DNA of 64,000 nt, taken from assembly GCA_037962975.1 (NCBI GenBank), contig CM075669.1, forward strand, positions 89,820,001-89,884,000, written 5' to 3'. Positions 11,340-24,319 of the stretch are shown here, in pieces. Made by a program: the position numbers and the translations under genes. Position 1 is the stretch's first letter. The number at the start of each line of letters is the position of its first letter. This DNA comes from Clitoria ternatea (lineage: Eukaryota > Streptophyta > Magnoliopsida > Fabales > Fabaceae). A model generated the notes under the pieces. The model was not told the DNA's origin and did not search any database. It saw nothing but the letters and a program-made list of their open reading frames with translations.

Positions 11340-11790
11340 TCCTCCTCGCAAGGGGTCTTTCATCTCTCATGGTCATCCCATCTCAAATGCCATGCTCTTA
11401 TGGCTAATGCATATGTTAACTATTTAATGCATATGCAATGGATCCATTTCATTTCATCAGGTGATCGCAACCACCATATCATTCATTCACATGGGTTTCC
11501 CGCCTCGCAAGGGGTACTCCCTCTAGTAGCCTCACAAGGTGCTTTCTCATGATCACAACCACGTTCAACAATTCATAATGGTTTCCCGCCTCGCAAGTGG
11601 TACTCCCGCTTGTGATCGCAACCACGGGCATCATAGGAACTCGCAAGCCCTTTTTTATTTCAACGTCTAGGTGATCGCAACCACCGGCTCAATATCATAT
11701 CATCATCAAGTTGGTTTCCCGCCTCGCAAGGGGTACTCCCCTCATAGAATCCCACAGGATCTTTCATCATTGTGATCGTAACCACACATT
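11340..11790. repeat. Alternating CTCGCAAGG / GATCGCAACCAC repeats in LARD LTR
   Basis: Degenerate interspersed repeats: GTTTCCCGCCTCGCAAGG followed by GGTACTCC occurs at least three times, alternating with TGATCGCAACCAC. The same pattern appears at about 18665-19110 in the other LTR. Weak counterparts (GGTTACGATCAC, TCTTGCGAGATC) occur in the solo LTR near 37.8-37.9 kb. Confidence 0.8.
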
Positions 11791-12763
11791 CAATGTTATG
11801 CCATGCCATGAATGCAAAATGCAATAATGCATATGCCAATCAACCTCGCAAGGATATCTCACCCTCTCACTTAGGGATGTATTTTAATTTGACATTTTCA
11901 ATCAAAAGCATACAATTATTTACAAAGCCCCTTAAGGCATATTCATTCATTTACTTGGCATCTCAATAGTCAACATATCAATCTCACATTAATCCACGCA
12001 TGGAATTCAACAAGGCATGACAAAAAACACATTTCTAGTTTGTAGCATCACATGCTAGCCAATACAATCCAAGTTATATACACAATAGTTCACTTGCATC
12101 AAACACAATGGCTTAACAATAATAATAATCATCGTTGACACTTTTTCAAAATTCATTGAGTTATAATAATTCATTGCCATTCAATTGTCCCCTTATTAGT
12201 CCCATCGTCCATCAAGGTATGTCATACAATCACACCATTTACTTTTCATCAAGGTTCATAATATATCAATAGAGGGGAAGCATACATGTTTTCATAACAT
12301 AGCATAGGCATACACATATCTTGCCAAGGCCTTGAGTCATTCTCCAATCACTACTAAGACACACCACACATATACCTTTAGTGAATTCGTTCGTTTTTCC
12401 ATAATAATAGAGGTTTTGGGCAACAATGAGCCTGTGATAACTTTCAACATTGGGACATGAGAAGATTTCATTTTTAGTGTTAAAAATAGAGGGACATGTC
12501 ATAAATATCACCTATTAGTCCCAATTTGACCACCACAAAAAGTTGGGTTCAAAACCCTCTTAAACTTGTATTTTTCAATGCATTGGGTTCGGTATTTTAT
12601 GCTTAATGAGAGTTATCAAACTCCAATTAAAGTGAGACCAATTCTCACACCTCCGTAACACAACTATCTATAACTTTCATGCAGAAGTCAGAGGCCAAAA
12701 ATGTCATTAAGGTGCCCAAACGAGCCCAAAAATAGCAAAGGACGCTTATCGGGCAGTCCTGTC

Positions 12764-12882
12764 GTAATCGATTACGCCACTCCTGTAATCGATTACGGTA
12801 ATCCATTACGCCACTCCTGTAATCGATTACACCTAAAACAGCATGTCTGTAATCGATTACGCTCACCCTTATAATCGATTAC
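12764..12882. repeat. GTAATCGATTAC palindrome cluster in LARD LTR
   Basis: Five copies of the 12-bp palindrome GTAATCGATTAC or a close variant, plus one degenerate copy, in 119 bp. The other LTR has the same cluster at 20089-20173 with four copies, so one unit of about 34 bp was gained or lost between the two LTRs. Confidence 0.92.
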
Positions 12883-15141
12883 GACACACCAAAATGCAGA
12901 AATTATGTAGAAAATGCATAATTTATGGACTTCTAACCCTTTAACTTTTTCATATCAACTCCAAATGCTACCAAATTTTGACACCAACTAATTTACACCA
13001 TTTGTGACGCGTGGCCACCGACCTCACTCAAAAATCCTTTAAAATGAATGACTTATGCGCATAAATGTGTTTTACCCATTTAGAGGCACTTTTGTGTAAC
13101 TCAAGGGCCTATTCCCAATGGAATTGGCCCATTCCAATTTCTACCAGTCAAAATCTACATATATAGGCTATTGGAACTATCCCACGCCATCAAAATCACG
13201 CGACTCTCAATTTGACTCTATGAGTTCCTCAATTATGCAATATCTTTCAATCTTATCATTAAGGTCACCACAATGGCTATCACATTCAATGCCAAACATC
13301 CACATAAATTCTCAATTCATAAAACATATACTTCATCCCCTCAAGGATGGTTTATCAACAACACATCATTCCCACCAAGGGATAGCTAACCATTCATCAT
13401 CATCACATATACATATATATATATATATCATCATCAATAATCAATAATTGTCATTCACATCATTTCACTATAAACATGGCAAGGCAAGCATGAGTATCAT
13501 AACATATAATAATCATCAATTATATAACTCATGCAATTTGAATGTAAACTCCTCTCCTACCTCGAGGGAAGAGCCGAAATCTGAATGCACACTCCAAAAG
13601 CTACGCCACATAGTCTGGAACACAATCTACATACCAACATACATGCATGTGCATACATACCATTATCAAACTATCTCAGGACATCATCATAATCCTGAAC
13701 AAATGCTAGCTTATCATACAACTCAATATCAAGTCTTAGACTTTTTAAAACACCTATTTTTATACTCGTGTTAGGCTTCGGGAATTCTTTTCCCAAAACC
13801 AAGGTTTTCTAAATCTTAAAGGGTTAACCATACCCAACAACAACAATATTATATCCTTTATCGATAATACATCCAATCATCATATATAATCATCCATTTG
13901 TCATCGTTGTCACTCAAATTCATTATAAGCCCTCTTAGCTTCACTCAAGACCATCAACAATTCACAAATTTCAAGTGACATACATCATGGCCTAAGGCCT
14001 AATCAAATCTTCATCTTAACTCATCTATTCACCATCAATGGTTATCCACCATCATCATTATCATTATCATCATCATAAACAACAACACCCCACCTTAGAT
14101 ATCACATACTCATTCTCAAACTCAATCCTTCTAACCACAACATCTATCAACAACCTCAATCACTAAAACTTAAACATCCTCAACTCATTAACAACAATGA
14201 GGAATGCCCATCATTCTAAACATTATTTCTACACACAAAAGTTATCCCTATGACAATAAATCATCAATTCCTCAATTTTTGTCAAAAGCCCTAATTCCTA
14301 ATTTCTAGGGTTTTTATCAAAATCCACCATAATCAATTCCAACTACATTTATGACTCATTTCAAACATCCCAAGACTAGCAACAATGTATTCCATTCATT
14401 ATCAACATCAATAACAATCCCCAATGGCTATCCCACCTAGGGTTTAGTTCCAAAGGTTATTTTTCACCCAAATAACATCCAATCTCTCATCATAATACTT
14501 AAATAAACTCAAAACCATCAACAAAAGCTATGGGTGTTCAAGAAACATACCCCTTTCTCCTAGCTCTATGCCAAACATGAAAATGAGGAAAAAGAGAAGG
14601 AGGAGAACCAAGCTTTGCTCCAATGCTCCACTCATGCTTCATGAATCCATGGAGACCAAGAAATTTTTGTAGGTAATGGTCATGGAGGGAGATGCACAGT
14701 TTTGCAAAGAGAAAAGGGGAGAGAAGAAGAAAGAAAGAATGAAGATCGTGAGAGGAAGAAGCCAACGTGAATGAAGAAGAGAAATGGGTGGGCTTGTTTT
14801 AAATTTTAATCCTTTTTATTAAACTCTACCGTTTTATAACATACAGGATCTTAGTTCGGGCTCAATACTTAATCTAAAAATTATTCTGATTATATATTCG
14901 GACTCCCAATAATATTCTTAACAGCCCTGACCAACGGTATCTCAATCGGAGATACTTGGTCCAACACCCATATTTTAACCGGGTGAAATTTTATCTCATT
15001 TAGTCTCAATAAATTATAATTTTTCATAATAAATCCCAATTTAATTATTCCAATATTTTTAGGACACAAACCAATTTATATATAATTATTTATTATTTAT
15101 TCCTCATATTTAATTATTTTTATAAAATTTGGGATGTTACA

Positions 15142-15159
15142 ATCCACCCCACCTAAAAG
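15142..15159 (-). other. LARD polypurine tract
   Basis: The minus strand reads CTTTTAGGTGGGGTGGAT directly next to the LTR, as expected for the plus-strand DNA primer. Upstream on the same strand is CGAGGACGAAATTT, which also precedes the tract of the Tekay element at 57617. Confidence 0.8.
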
Positions 15160-17647
15160 AAATTTCGTCCTCGAAATTTATCCCTAACACATACATCGGA
15201 AGGCCATACTTCAGGCCACACACCATCAGAGTTCAATAACACCATGAAGTAACATCGGACTTCCCAAAGTCCATCAGAGCACACATGTTCATACTCAGTA
15301 CGACCAGATAGGCGTAGTACATTCACCATAAGCAGTTACAATTCCTACACCTGTCCGGCCTATGTGTTGCTGCATCCGACATACAGTAAGGGGTCCCAAT
15401 CCCGTAGTGGTTGCCACAAACACATAAAGTCGGCGCATATGTGCATGTCACCACAATGCCTATGGCATGTAAGGCCATATCGGGACCAATACTTTGTATT
15501 CCCATTGCTCACATCGGTCACACATATTCAAACGATACTAGTCCACATAAGACTTAGTGACAATCCTCACCAGTCCACAACTAACATATTCATATTTCAT
15601 TGTCATTCTACAACTAATTTGGCATCCATTAAGCCATACTAATCTTCAAATCTTAATTAACTTTACCTTAAATTGGTGTACCAATCATATATTGTAATCA
15701 TCATGGGGTAAATACCACATCATCGGGATTCATCCATCCTGAAGTCATGGTCAAATCGCCTAATAATCCTTTGTCTCATTCATACATCGTTGGCTATATA
15801 TTGATTCAAGCCTAAACGAGTTACTAAACTCGTAGGAAGTATGCAACTTTGAGGTCAAAATAGGGTTCTTAACCGCATACTAGGCTTTCACATTAGGGAT
15901 TCTTCTCACAATTCAAAATCAAAGTTCATAACTCGGTCATACATCACATATCGTATCACTTCATTATGTGATTTCTATCACCAATATGTCATCTTTCAAA
16001 TTAAACGGGAAGTAATGACATGATTAAGTTTTCCATCTACCGACTCACAATCATGCATGTCATCCCTATATCCTACCGTAATTCTCAATTAATTCCCTGA
16101 TCACAACGTCAAAGGTATACAATGTAGCCTAAGGTTATACCATAGGATCAAGTGCATCATAGTCAATACCAACAACACCCCAAATTCAACATTATTATTC
16201 ATCAATCATCAGGGTTACATTCATCATTTGTATTATATTTCATGTCGGCTCTATCCTCAACAACGCATTTCACAATTAATTCGTTATGGCTCAACTATTC
16301 ACAAGATTTGATCAATCACTAGACTTAGAAAGTCTAAGGGTTACCTAGTACCCATTGTGGAATACTCTCACAACACACAAACATCATTAGACATGGCTCA
16401 TAAAAATATCATGGAGCCTAGACCGCATAGGGTCTATCCCATAAAGTTTGATCATACAAGATCGCATCAATTCATCCGGAGTTACCAAACCTAGTGGGTT
16501 ATAATCAGATCAATCATTCATTTGGTTCACAAATATGAAACCAAATCATAACCCCAATCTAGTGAATCACAATTTCACATTCAATCATTTTATCACTTAT
16601 TCATGTTCTCAATCTAAGGAGACATAGTAGGTCACTTGCATTATAAAATACAAGATTCTCATGCCAAAGGATATGAAATCCATCTTTCACAAATAGCATA
16701 ATTAATCCTTTTAATTCATCTTTCAACAATAACATAATTAATCATTTTATTCCACGAATACTCATGTTAGGGAATTCTTTCACTACTATTTATTCAATCA
16801 ATTCACATGAACCACTCACATTCAATAAGCATACTTCGGCCAGGAGCCATAAGCGCAACTCATACAAGAGACCTAATCACATGATTCAATTCCAATATAT
16901 CTATCAAGATCTTAACATATATGGTCTACCACCATCCCAATTCTCATTTAATATCTCCTATCCGTGATCAACATACGGCATAGGTCCATCATCAAATCAA
17001 TACATATTTAACATATCATATCCATGATCACACATGGTACAAATTCATCATCAATCCAGGTCATACTTAACATATACACATCAATGCGTAATCATAATAT
17101 ATTCGTCAATGGAAGGTAATAGGGTAGGGAACTTGGCCGGTCTTACACAAAAGAAACACATTAATCACATCAAGGAAATTCGTTCACACATATTTAATTT
17201 CATGATTCATTCATGATTATCAATGAGCAACTAGGCTCTACCAACGCATCACACATCCTTGACAACAAATTAGGCATATTTCCATAACCATTAATCATAA
17301 CCCATTATCAATAATCCACAAAGAATCCAGAAAGGGTAAACAATGCCCTAATAGTTAATTTATAACTCCTAGTCAATTAATCATTCATAAATCCTTATAG
17401 GGCAACCAATATTTTGATACGATATCATTCACTAGGCAATGATCCCCCTTAAATCCATGTTAAGGAAAAAAATCCGAACAATGAGCATCTAGCTCTAATT
17501 ATCACCAAAACCTTTCAATCTTGAGTAACCATGCTCCAATCGACCATAATATCAATTTAATACAGAGTAACCATGCTCAAACAATGATCAATAGCTTTAA
17601 TACAACAAAACATATTCTAGTAAAATCAACAACATTTATACAGAGCA

Positions 17648-17665
17648 GACCACGCTCTGATACCA
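17648..17665 (-). other. LARD primer-binding site
   Basis: The minus strand reads TGGTATCAGAGCGTGGTC, matching initiator tRNA-Met type sites. It is four bases from the LTR edge at 17670 and fixes the minus orientation. Confidence 0.88.
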
Positions 17666-17669
17666 CTTT

Positions 17670-18146
17670 TGTAACACCCCGATTTTTCAGACTCAGATCC
17701 CAATGTAATCAAGATAATAATAAAAATGTGGGTAAATTTTTCATGTTTGAAGTATTTCTAAACACCACAACGATTACATCAAGACCCAACCCACAGAAAA
17801 CCGAAGCGTACAATTTAATAAAATATAACTGGATCGATAACTAAATTGCCCATTACGGTATACAAAAATAGTAGAGTTTACAGCGAAGAGAAATGTGTAT
17901 ACCGGGCAAGCGCCTAGTCCTATATATGACGATATGAGAAAAGGCTCGGCAAAGCATGCAAATACCCGACATAGACCTAATAGAACAAAGCCCGTCTAAT
18001 TCACTCACGACATACACATGCATTGCCTAAGACACAATTATATATATATACATATACATCCAGGGATCTTCTCCCAACTATCACAATCATCAATGTACAT
18101 CATTCAATTTTAATCCTTCTAGTACATATTAAATCATCTCTTACAT

Positions 18147-18186
<40 letters not shown>

Positions 18187-21100
18187 CCATTCCTAAATAT
18201 GAAGGATTATTTTATACATGACTAAATTCACTAAATCATCTATATCATCGTAAACAATTTATTCATTACATAAGAACTCATAAATGATACCGGCCAAGGC
18301 ACTTCCATTACCACTATTTACCTTCGCCAAAACTTCAATTCAAAGTCTCATCTCAGCCCATGATAACCCTACATCACAATGCTAAAAAGGAGACCACATA
18401 GGAGAGTGAGTTATACATTTAAAATGACGAATATAAATATATTGTGATTATGTATACATGCATACAATCATCATGTGTGCTTTGCTATAAAATCATTAAT
18501 TTATCATTCAATCATCATCACATTGATATAATAGGTATACAACCCTCATGAAACGTATTTCACAATATAAGCAAGCATAAGCACATACACAATCACATTG
18601 CCACTTATCAACAAGGGCATTCACAATCATTATCATCATCATCTTATTAAATCCTTATTCCATTCCTCCTCGCAAGGGGTCTTTCATCTCTCATGGTCAT
18701 CCCATCTCAAATGCCATGCTCTTATGGCTAATGCATATGTCAACTATTTAATGCATATGCAATGGATCCATTTCATTTCATCAGGTGATCGCAACCACCA
18801 TATCATTCATTCACATGGGTTTCCCGCCTCGCAAGGGGTACTCCCTCTAGCAGCCTCGCAAGGTGCTTTCTCGTGATCGCAACCACGTTCAACAATTCAT
18901 AATGGTTTCCCGCCTCGCAAGGGGTACTCCCGCCTTGTGATCGCAACCACAGGCATCATAGGAACTCGCAAGCCCTTTTTCATTTCAACGTCCAGGTGAT
19001 CGCAACCACCGACTCAATATCACATCATCATCAAGTTGGTTTCCCGCCTCGCAAGGGGTACTCCCCTCATAGAATCCCGCAGGATCTTTCATCATTGTGA
19101 TCGTAACCACACATTCAATGTTATGCCATGCCATGAATGCAAAATGCAATAATGCATATGCCAATCAACCTCACAAGGATATCTCACCCTCTCACTTAGG
19201 GATGTATTTTAATTTGACATTTTCAATCAAAAGCATACAATTATTTACAAAGCCCCTCAAGGCATATTCATTCATTTACTTGGCATCTCAATAGTCAACA
19301 TATCAATCTCACATTAATCCACGCATGGAATTCAACAAGGCATGACAAAAAACACATTTCTAGTTTGTAGCATCACATGCTAGCCAATACAATCCAAGTT
19401 ATATACGCAATAGTTCACTTGCATCAAACACAATGGCTTAACAATAATAATAATCATCGTTGACACTTTTTCAAAATTCATTAAGTTATAATAATTCATT
19501 TCCATTCAATTGTCCCCTTATTAGTCCCATCGTCCATCAAGGTATGTTATACAATCACATCATTTACTTTTCATCAAGGTTCATAATATATCAATAGAGG
19601 GGAAGCATACATGTTTTTATAACATAGCATAGGCATACACATACCTTGCCAAGGCCTTGAGCCATTCTCCAATCACCACTAAGACACACCACACATATAC
19701 CTTTAGTGATTTCGTTCATTTTTCCATAATAATAGAGGTTTTGGGCAACAATGAGCCCGTGATAACTTTCAACATTGGGACATGAGAAGATTTCATTTTT
19801 AGTGTTAAAAATAGAGGGACATGTCATAAATATCACCTATTAGTCCCAATTTGACCACCACAAAAAGTTGGGTTCAAAACCCTCTTAAACTTGTATTTTT
19901 CAATGCAATGGGTTCGGTATTTTATGCTTAATGAGAGTTATCAAACTCCAATTAAAGTGAGACCAATTCTCACACCTCCATAACACAACTATCTACAACT
20001 TTCATGCAGAAGTCAGAGGCCAAAAATGTCATTAAGGTGCCCAAACGAGCCCAAAAATAGCAAAGGACGCTTATCGGGCAGTCCTGTCGTAATCGATTAC
20101 GCCACTCCTGTAATCGATTACACCTAAAACAGCATGTCTGTAATCGATTACGCTCACCCTTATAATCGATTACGACACACCAGAATGCAGAAATTATGTA
20201 GAAAATGCATAATTTATGGACTTCTAACCCTCTAACTTTTTCATATCAACTCCAAATGCTACCAAATTTTGACACCAACTAATTTACACCATTTGTGACA
20301 CGTGGCCACTAGCCTCACTCAAAAATCCTTTAAAATGAATGACTTATGCGCACAGATGTGTTTTACCCATTTAGAGGCACTTTTGTGCAACTCAAGGGCC
20401 TATTCCCAATGGAATTGGCCCATTCCAATTTCTACCAGTCAAAATCTACATATATAGGCTATTGGAACTATCCCACGCCATCAAAATCACGCGACTCTCA
20501 ATTTGACTCTATGACTTCTTCAATTATGCAATATCTTTCAATCTTATCATTAAGGTCACCACAATGGCTATCACATTCAATGCCAAACATCCACATAAAT
20601 TCTCAATTCATAAAACATATACTTCATCCCCTCAAGGATGGTTTATCAACAACACATCATTCCCACCAAGGGATAGCTAACCATTCATCATCATCACATA
20701 TACATATATATATCATCATCAATAATCAATAATTGTCATTCATATCATTTCACTATAAACATGGCAAGGCAAGCATGAGTATCATAAAATATAATAATCA
20801 TCAATTATATAACTCATGCAATTTGAATGTAAACTCCTCTCCTACCTCGAGGGAAGAGCCGAAATCCAAATGCACGCTCTGAAAGCTACGCCACATAGTC
20901 TGGAACACAATCTACATACCAACATACATGCATGTGCATACATACCATTATCAAACTATCTCAAGACATCATCATAATCCTAAACAAATGCTAGCTTATC
21001 ATAAAGCTCAATATTAAGTCTTAGACTTGTTAAAACACCTATTTTCATACTCGTGTTAGGCTTCGGGAATTCTTTTCCCAAAACCAAGGTTTTCTAAATC

Positions 21101-22428
21101 TTAAAGGGTTAACCATACCCAACAACAACAATATCATATCCTTTATCCATAACACATCCAATCATCATATATAATCATCCATTTGTCATCGTTGTCACTC
21201 AAATTCATTATAAGCCCTCTTAGCTTCACTCAAGAACATCAACAATTCATAAATTTCAAGTGACATACATCATGGCCTAAGGCCTAATCAAATCTTCATC
21301 TTAACTCATCTATTCACCATCAATGGTTATCTATCATCATCATTATCATTATCATCATCATAAACAACAACACCCCACCTTAGACATCGCATACTCATTC
21401 TCAAACTCAATCCTTCTAACCACAACATCTATCAACAACCTCAAACACTAAAACTTAAACATCCTCAACTCATCAACAACAATGAGGAATGCCCATCATT
21501 CCAAACATTATTTCTACACACAAAAGTTATCCCTATGACAATAAATCATCAATTCCTCAATTTTTGTCAAAAGCCCTAATTCCTAATTTCTAGGGTTTTC
21601 ATCAAAATCCACCATCATCAATTCCAACTACATTTATGCCTCATTTCAAACATCCCAAGACTAGCAACAATGTATTCCATTCATTATCAATATCAATAAC
21701 AATCCCCAATGGCTATCCCACCTAGGGTTTGGTTCCAAAGGCCATTTTTCACCTAAATAACATCCAATCTCCCATCATAATACTTAAATAAACTCAAAAC
21801 CATCAACAAAAGCTATGGGTGTTCAAGAACCATACCTCTTTCTCCTAGCTTTATGCCAAACACGAAAATAAGGAAAAAGAGAAGGAGACGAACCAAGCTT
21901 TGCTCCAATGCTCCACTCATGCTTCATGAATCCATAGAGACCAAGAAATTTTTGTAGGTAATGGTCATGGAGGGAGATGCACGGTTTTGCAAAGAGAAAA
22001 GGGGAGAGAAGAAGAAAGAAAGAATGAAGATGGTGAGAGGAAGAAGCCAACGTGAATGAAGAAGAGAAATGGGTGGGCATGTTTTAAATTTTAATCTTTT
22101 TTATTAAACTCTACCATTTTATAACATACAGGATCTTAGTTCGGGCTCAATATACTTAATCTAAAAATTATTCTGATTATATATTCGGACTCCCAATAAT
22201 ATTCTTAACAGCCCTGACCAACGGTATCTTAATCGGAGATACTTGGTCCGACACCCATATTTTAACCGGGTGAAATTTTATCTCATTTAGTCTCAATAAA
22301 TTATAGTTTTTCATAATAAATCCCAATTTAATTATTCCAATATTTTTGGGACACAAACCAACTTATATATAATTATTTATTATTTATTCCTCATATTTAA
22401 TTATTTTTATAAAATTTTGGATGTTACA
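17670..22428 (-). repeat. LARD 5' LTR (4759 bp)
   Basis: Direct repeat of 10371-15141. Visible differences include a longer AT dinucleotide run (18152-18183), one fewer GTAATCGATTAC unit, and many C/T or G/A substitutions. It ends GATGTTACA at 22428, followed by the duplicated site AAATA. It has no coding capacity. Confidence 0.92.
18152..18183. repeat. AT dinucleotide microsatellite
   Basis: About 16 AT repeats in the right LARD LTR. The left LTR has a much shorter run at the equivalent place (about 10849-10862), so the locus expanded or contracted after insertion. Confidence 0.9.
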
Positions 22429-22620
22429 AAATATGACCCTGTAATCGATTAGCCTTCGTATTTTTGCAGGTCTGATGCTTAGACTGATGTTTACCTTTTT
22501 GTTCTTAGTTTTTCTTCATAGGTTTATACTTACGAAGCTTGCATTTTCATACTTCATCTCCTTTTTCATGATTCTTCAAGTGATTGCTTTGTCATTATCA
22601 AAACCATATAACCTGAAACA
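22429..22620 (-). repeat. SIRE 5' LTR, U3 end
   Basis: Continuation of the SIRE LTR after the nested LARD. It resumes with the duplicated site AAATA and another GTAATCGATTA, and ends CCTGAAACA at 22620. Read on the minus strand this gives a TGTTTCAGG start with canonical TG/CA ends. Confidence 0.75.
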
Positions 22621-24319
22621 ATTATTCAAACACAGTAACTATTATTGATTATTCACCTTATGAATATTTAGCCCAATATTTACACCTTTAAGTTATATTT
22701 AATCCAATTGAAAATTTAGTCATGTTAAAGCCCAATAAAACAGTTTGGATATTTCCATCATCCCATTGTGTCTTAATTGCTTTGGCAGACCCACTATTTA
22801 TTGACATTAGTATTGATGAATGTACTTATTGGAAGGCGTTTTAAAACTTAATATTTATTTTGAGGGATTTAGGTTATTTAAAATTACCATTTTTATTAAA
22901 CACTTTAACGTATAAAATAATCCCTAAAACACACAAACAAAAAATGTGAGATGGTTATGGTCTTCCTAGAAAATAAAATAAAATAAAATAAACCTAAAGA
23001 AACTATGGTGCCTTGACTTCATGAAGACCTACTTCTTGAAACCATCATCCTCCTAGAGTCACACTCATTTGTTCTTTTCAAGGTCATATCCATCAAGAGT
23101 CACTATTCTAGGTTTTTTCTAGGTCTCCACCTTGTTGGCTTCTTCAAGATTACAATATAATAAAGAAACTTGTTTTATATACGAGTGAAGGGTTGAGAGA
23201 AGAAATTCAAGAATAGAAAAAGGCACAGCACGCAAGCTGTATTTAAAAATTAAATAAAAAATCTAAGACCATAACCATTCGCCGTTGGACATGTTAATTA
23301 ATCAATTAATATATCCATTAATATAAATTTAAAACTTTAAAATGAGTAATTAAACATGTGAGATCAGTAATGGTGCACTACATATAAAACTTACGAGGGT
23401 CTTGCTACCCGGTTAGCGGGCGGGGTAACGCCCCTTGTGAGGTGCGGGCGCCCCGTCCCAAAAAAAGTAGTACTGTAGTCAGGTTGGTTCTTAGGAAAGA
23501 GAGGTGGGTCCGGTATGACCGCTTAAGTACCAAGTCTTTCCTAACTATAACGTTTTGCTGACCATTATGGCTCTAAAATTTTGGCTAGGGTTTTAACCCC
23601 TTTGAAACCCTAATTCCTTATTGTGAACGCTTCATAACGTGGTAGTCAAGGAACACGGAGGTAGCGTTGTCTAGGATTTTAAAACCTAGAATTTAATTTG
23701 CGCCTATGCTAACATGCAATGCCTTTCCATGACGGTCGTCTAGTGTTTAACTCTTGAATCGTAGATTAAGGAACAACCAAGGTTTAACACTTAAACCTTA
23801 TCACTCAACACCCTATAACATGAACCATTCATGTTCAAAGATCAGCTCAGTTGATTCACAACTTGTATGATGATCGTAATATGAGTACAAATCACATGTA
23901 TCAAATATGAAAATTACATAAACTCATACATCATACAAATTTAAATGGCAACAACATGTATACTAAAATTGAGAAACTCTATAACATGCATCCTATACGA
24001 TTTATAAAGAATAACTTAAAAACATATGAATAAACCAAAAACAAATATCATACCATATACATGATTAATCATTGTTATAATATGCATCACATACGATAAC
24101 CCAAGATAGCAACATAATATGATCTCAAACATAATCATGCTTGTTCGTTTTTGAATCCTAGTTTCACAAAACAATTTTGTAAAACAAAAATACAAAGCTT
24201 TATAACAAGAGACAGTTTCCCAAATCATATTTTCTAAAAGCTCTTACAAAACAAAAAACATGTCATCATAAAACAAAAACAAATGCCTAAAACAAGGTTT
24301 TGCAACCTCGCTCTGGTAC
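22621..24319 (-). other. Leader/interior remnant of an older minus-strand LTR element
   Basis: No supported ORF. At the right edge GCTCTGGTAC (24310-24319), continued after the Athila insertion by CAT then TGTTAGGGAATCCC at 34223, forms a primer-binding-site and LTR junction on the minus strand (TGGTACCAGAGC). So 24319 leftward is probably the 5' leader of that element. A GC-rich segment at about 23401-23458 stands out in AT-rich DNA. The left part, next to the SIRE LTR, is unclassified. Confidence 0.5.

Larger units (their letters stand above)
10371..15141 (-). repeat. LARD 3' LTR (4771 bp)
   Basis: Nearly collinear with 17670-22428 over its whole length, with scattered substitutions that look denser in the first 200 bp. 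It contains alternating CCTCGCAAGGGGTACTCCC and GATCGCAACCAC repeats (about 11340-11790) and a GTAATCGATTAC cluster (12764-12882). Short ORFs inside are unsupported. No protein domain is recognisable. Confidence 0.92.
15142..17669 (-). other. LARD internal region, non-coding
   Basis: No ORF over about 100 codons and no recognisable gag, protease, RT or integrase motif on either strand. The left edge carries a polypurine tract on the minus strand (AGGTGGGGTGGAT). The right edge carries a primer-binding site. The rest presumably holds packaging and dimerisation signals, which cannot be seen directly. Confidence 0.8.
10371..22428 (-). mobile_element. Large non-coding LTR retrotransposon derivative (LARD)
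   Basis: Two direct LTRs (10371-15141 and 17670-22428) begin TGTAACACCCC and end GATGTTACA, and are flanked by an exact 5-bp duplication AAATA (10366-10370 and 22429-22433). The 2528-bp interior has a primer-binding site and polypurine tract in minus orientation but no gag or pol. LTR ends, the tract and the adjacent AATTTCGAGGACGAAAT sequence resemble the Tekay chromovirus at the right of the window, so a Tekay-type partner is the likely source of enzymes (inference). The element sits inside the SIRE LTR and is therefore younger than it. Confidence 0.9.
4171..22620 (-). mobile_element. SIRE-type Ty1/copia retrotransposon, interrupted
   Basis: Minus-strand element. Reading leftward: an upstream LTR (22620-22429 and 10370-8994, split by a nested LARD), a primer-binding site (8991-8973), gag, integrase, then RT/RNase H. 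Copia order (integrase before RT) is clear. The gag with MANHHGEEDEV-like acidic leader and CCHC knuckle resembles the SIRE/Maximus lineage. The downstream end (any env-like ORF and the other LTR) is cut off at 4171 by the CACTA element or lies outside the window. The first five bases beyond the LTR are ATTAT (22621-22625); the matching target duplication cannot be seen. Confidence 0.85.

Noticed and set aside
11039..14765. Several 60-110 codon ORFs in the LARD LTRs
   Set aside because: Many differ or shift between the two LTRs, none matches a known domain, and the composition is that of non-coding LTR.
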